Source of the DNA: Actinosynnema pretiosum
GTDB taxonomy: Bacteria > Actinomycetota > Actinomycetes > Mycobacteriales > Pseudonocardiaceae
Direction: 5' to 3'
DNA: 64,000 bases
Assembly (NCBI RefSeq): GCF_024171695.1
Contig: NZ_JAMTCF010000003.1
Coordinates: forward strand, 481,548-545,547
Shown here: piece by piece, positions 62,109 to 64,000 of the stretch
Layout: each line of letters begins with the position of its first letter
Numbering within the stretch: position 1 is the first letter of the stretch
Translations under genes and position numbers: made by a program
The notes under the pieces: generated by a model
What the model was told of the DNA's origin: nothing
Database searches by the model: none
The model's input: the letters and a program-made list of their open reading frames with translations, nothing else

Positions 62109-62323
62109 TCACTCGGAAGTGATGGTTCCTCGCACTCGGTAGTGCTGGCGGGGTTGTCCCGATACTCTCGCCTGCGCAGGCCGTGGTTTCTGTGTCGTGT
62201 CACACGCTCGCGGAACAACACGCGGGCGTGCCTCTTCCCGCTTGCGTCGGCGGGGAGAACGCCCCCGGGACGGCCGGGGCCGCACCGTGCAGCCCCAAGC
62301 TTTCCTGCGATGGAGGCAGGCGG

Positions 62324-62527
62324 ATGGCAGAGGGCACTGTCAAGTGGTTCAACGCTGAGAAGGGCTACGGCTTCATCGCCCAGTCCAACGGCGGACCTGA
62401 CGTCTTCGTGCACTACTCGGAGATCCAGGGCAACGGCTTCCGCACGCTGGAGGAGAACCAGCGGGTGGAGTTCGAGATCGGCCAGGGCACGAAGGGGCCG
62501 CAGGCCCAGAACGTGCGAGCCTTCTGA
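62324..62527 (+). CDS. cspA: Cold-shock protein (CspA family)
   Basis: This 67-aa single OB-fold has both RNA-binding motifs: KGYGFIA (RNP1) and VFVHYSEI (RNP2). It acts as an RNA chaperone. ATG is preceded by TGGAGGCAGG. The gap of about 215 bases upstream could hold the long 5' leader usual for cold-shock genes. A strong hairpin follows. Confidence 0.96.
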   Translation: MAEGTVKWFNAEKGYGFIAQSNGGPDVFVHYSEIQGNGFRTLEENQRVEFEIGQGTKGPQAQNVRAF

Positions 62528-62581
62528 GCGAACCCCGCCGGGGGCGCCGCCGACCGCGGCCGAAGGCTTCCCCACGACGGA

Positions 62582-62629
62582 CCGAGGGCGCCGTCCCAGA
62601 CCCTGGTGGGTCGGGGGCGGCGCCCTCGG
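62582..62629. terminator. Terminator after the cold-shock gene
   Basis: Arms beginning CCGAGGGCGCC and ending GGCGCCCTCGG pair over about 20 bases with few interruptions around CTGGT. It lies about 55 bases after the csp stop, between csp and the convergent hypothetical gene. Confidence 0.8.
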
Positions 62630-62711
62630 CGTTCGTCTCGGGGGATCGGCCCGCTGGGGAGCCTCACCCGCATGGGTGCACACCGTACGGGCGGCACCTC
62701 GTCACGGAGCG

Positions 62712-63029
62712 CTACATCATGCCGCGCTGGCGGGCTTCCCACTCCAGCCGCTGCATGACCCACTCGGTGGCCAGCGCCTGCGGCGAGGTCTGCCGCTCGG
62801 CGGCCAGCTCGCGGAGCTGCTCGTTGGCCATGAGCTGGAGCCGGAGCTGGTAGACCTGCGCGTTGCCGAAGCTGGAACCGGAGCCGGTCGTCTCCGCGTC
62901 GACGGTCTCCGGCGCGAGCGCGGCGAGGTACGACGTCAGCTCGTCGTCGCCGCCACCGACCGGACCACCCGCTTCGGGTTGCTCGGAGCGGTGCTTGCTG
63001 GACCTGCGTCCCAGGGAACCAAGAGCCAC
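62712..63029 (-). CDS. Small conserved-looking protein of unknown function
   Basis: This 105-aa protein has a basic N-terminus (GSLGRRSSKHRSEQP), a Gly-rich linker and a C-terminal helical domain (YQLRLQLMANEQLRELAAER; SPQALATEWVMQRLEWEARQ) that resembles ribbon-helix-helix-like or small helical DNA-binding domains. GTG at 63029 is the best start. It converges on the csp gene. Function is not known. Confidence 0.7.
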   Translation of the reverse strand: MALGSLGRRSSKHRSEQPEAGGPVGGGDDELTSYLAALAPETVDAETTGSGSSFGNAQVYQLRLQLMANEQLRELAAERQTSPQALATEWVMQRLEWEARQRGMM

Positions 63030-63230
63030 CGCGCCACGATAACGGTCCGGTTGCGGAACACCTAGGCGTGTGGCGCGGGTCACAGTTCTTGTGGCATGGA
63101 GAGGCCCCCGCGCCAGGGGGAGGAACGCGGGGGCCGGAGGGGATCTCCACAGGTGCTGACCGGGGGTCTGTCAGCAATTCGGATTCTTGCACGCGCTCGT
63201 GCGCCACGGGAGTGGGTGCGCGGAAATTCT

Positions 63231-64000
63231 TCAGCCCGCGGTCGACCGGAACCCGCGCAGGCGCAGGCTGTTGGAGACCACGAACAGGCTGGAGAAGGCC
63301 ATCGCGGCCCCCGCGAGCATGGGGTTCAGCAATCCGAGCGCCGCGATCGGCAAACCGGCGACGTTGTAGGCGAACGCCCAGAAAAGATTTCCCCTGATGG
63401 TCCGCAGCGTTCGCCGGGACAACCGGATGGCGTCCACCGCGACCCGCAGGTCGCCGCGCACCAGCGTCAGGTCGCCCGCCTCGATGGCCGCGTCCGTGCC
63501 GGTGCCCATCGCCAGCCCCAGGTCCGCCGCCGCCAGCGCGGGCGCGTCGTTCACGCCGTCGCCGATCATCGCGACCACCCGGCCCTGCTCCTGCAACCGC
63601 CGCACCGCGTCGACCTTGCCCGACGGCAGCACCCCGGCGATCACCTCGTCGATGCCGACCTCGGCGGCCACCGCGCGCGCCACCACCTCGTTGTCCCCGG
63701 TCAGCAGCACCGGCCGCAACCCCAGCCCGCGCAGCCCCCGCACCGCCTCCGCGCTGGTCGGCTTCACCGCGTCGGTCACGCCCAGCAGCCCCAGCGGCAG
63801 CCCGTTCGCGGTCACCGCCACCACCGTGCGGCCCCGCCCCTCCAGCTCCCGCCCGGCCGCCACCAGCTCCTCGGGCAGCCGCGCCGACGTCAACCGGCCG
63901 ACCTCGACCCGCCGACCCCCCAGCACCGCCGACACCCCGACGCCCGCCTCGTTCGCGAACCCGGTCACCGGCGGCAGCTCGCCGACCTCGGCCCCGGCCC
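63231..64000 (-). CDS. Copper-type P1B ATPase, C-terminal part (runs off the window)
   Basis: Only the last 256 or so residues are present. They show part of the nucleotide-binding domain (VEVGRLTSARLPEELVAAGR), the TGDN motif, the hinge motif GDGVNDAPAL, and the final membrane helices (LFWAFAYNVAGLPIAALGLL; NPMLAGAAMAFSSLFVVSNS). This pattern fits CopA-like copper-exporting ATPases. The N-terminal metal-binding and phosphorylation parts lie beyond position 64000. Confidence 0.9.
   Translation of the reverse strand, partial: AGAEVGELPPVTGFANEAGVGVSAVLGGRRVEVGRLTSARLPEELVAAGRELEGRGRTVVAVTANGLPLGLLGVTDAVKPTSAEAVRGLRGLGLRPVLLTGDNEVVARAVAAEVGIDEVIAGVLPSGKVDAVRRLQEQGRVVAMIGDGVNDAPALAAADLGLAMGTGTDAAIEAGDLTLVRGDLRVAVDAIRLSRRTLRTIRGNLFWAFAYNVAGLPIAALGLLNPMLAGAAMAFSSLFVVSNSLRLRGFRSTAG

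Overview
This window is chromosomal DNA from a high-GC actinomycete, most likely a member of the Pseudonocardiales (Actinosynnema/Saccharothrix-like). The clues are a mycothiol synthase (mshD), the orphan nitrogen regulator GlnR, an RsiG-type c-di-GMP-responsive anti-sigma factor, an ESX PPE-like/EspG pair, a Nur-like Fur regulator, many GTG starts, and GTGA/ATGA gene overlaps. Genus-level placement is inference; there is no rRNA gene in the window.

Layout. 1-640: end of a membrane protein and the ribosome-rescue factor arfB. 1204-10871: a myo-inositol catabolic locus, with a divergent LacI regulator, then iolG, an iolE-like gene, a sugar ABC importer (binding protein, permease, ATPase), an iolC-like kinase, iolB and iolD. 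10896-14710: a hypothetical gene, a Crp/Fnr regulator, a 1-kb stretch without a clear gene, a DUF3073 gene and a conserved actinobacterial gene. 14999-25813: an MFS transporter, rsiG, a divergent BKACE-like protein, ygfZ, nur, pabC, pxpC with a coupled 51-codon small ORF, pxpB, a nitrobindin with a coupled 32-aa membrane peptide, and a sulfur operon (DUF4395, sseA, sseC) preceded by a cysteine-containing leader peptide. 25854-37014: lmeA-like gene, hydrolase, glnR, mshD, pstSCAB behind a PHO box, a PPE-like/EspG pair, and phoU. 37027-46114: a giant LytR-CpsA-Psr protein, a diguanylate cyclase, a lipoprotein, dusB, a TetR regulator, a DUF4334 protein and an alcohol dehydrogenase.

46277-51741 is a small integrative element inserted at the 3' end of a tRNA-Lys(UUU) gene. 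A 44-bp perfect direct repeat of the tRNA end marks both borders. Inside are a frameshifted tyrosine integrase and an AT-richer three-gene operon that matches the architecture of ABC-three-component (ABC-3C) conflict systems: a protein with a predicted restriction-endonuclease-like N-terminus, a small middle component, and a DUF3732-type SMC/Rad50-like ATPase with a CxxC hook. This is the most interesting system in the window and is probably a defence module stranded by loss of its integrase.

51937-59401 is a second unusual unit: an NfeD-like membrane protein, a flotillin and a 1623-aa AAA+ DNA-repair-type ATPase, tightly linked. The window ends with an excalibur-domain secreted protein, an MpaB-family oxygenase, a glutamate-type binding protein, a cold-shock protein, a small hypothetical gene and the C-terminal part of a copper-type P-ATPase.
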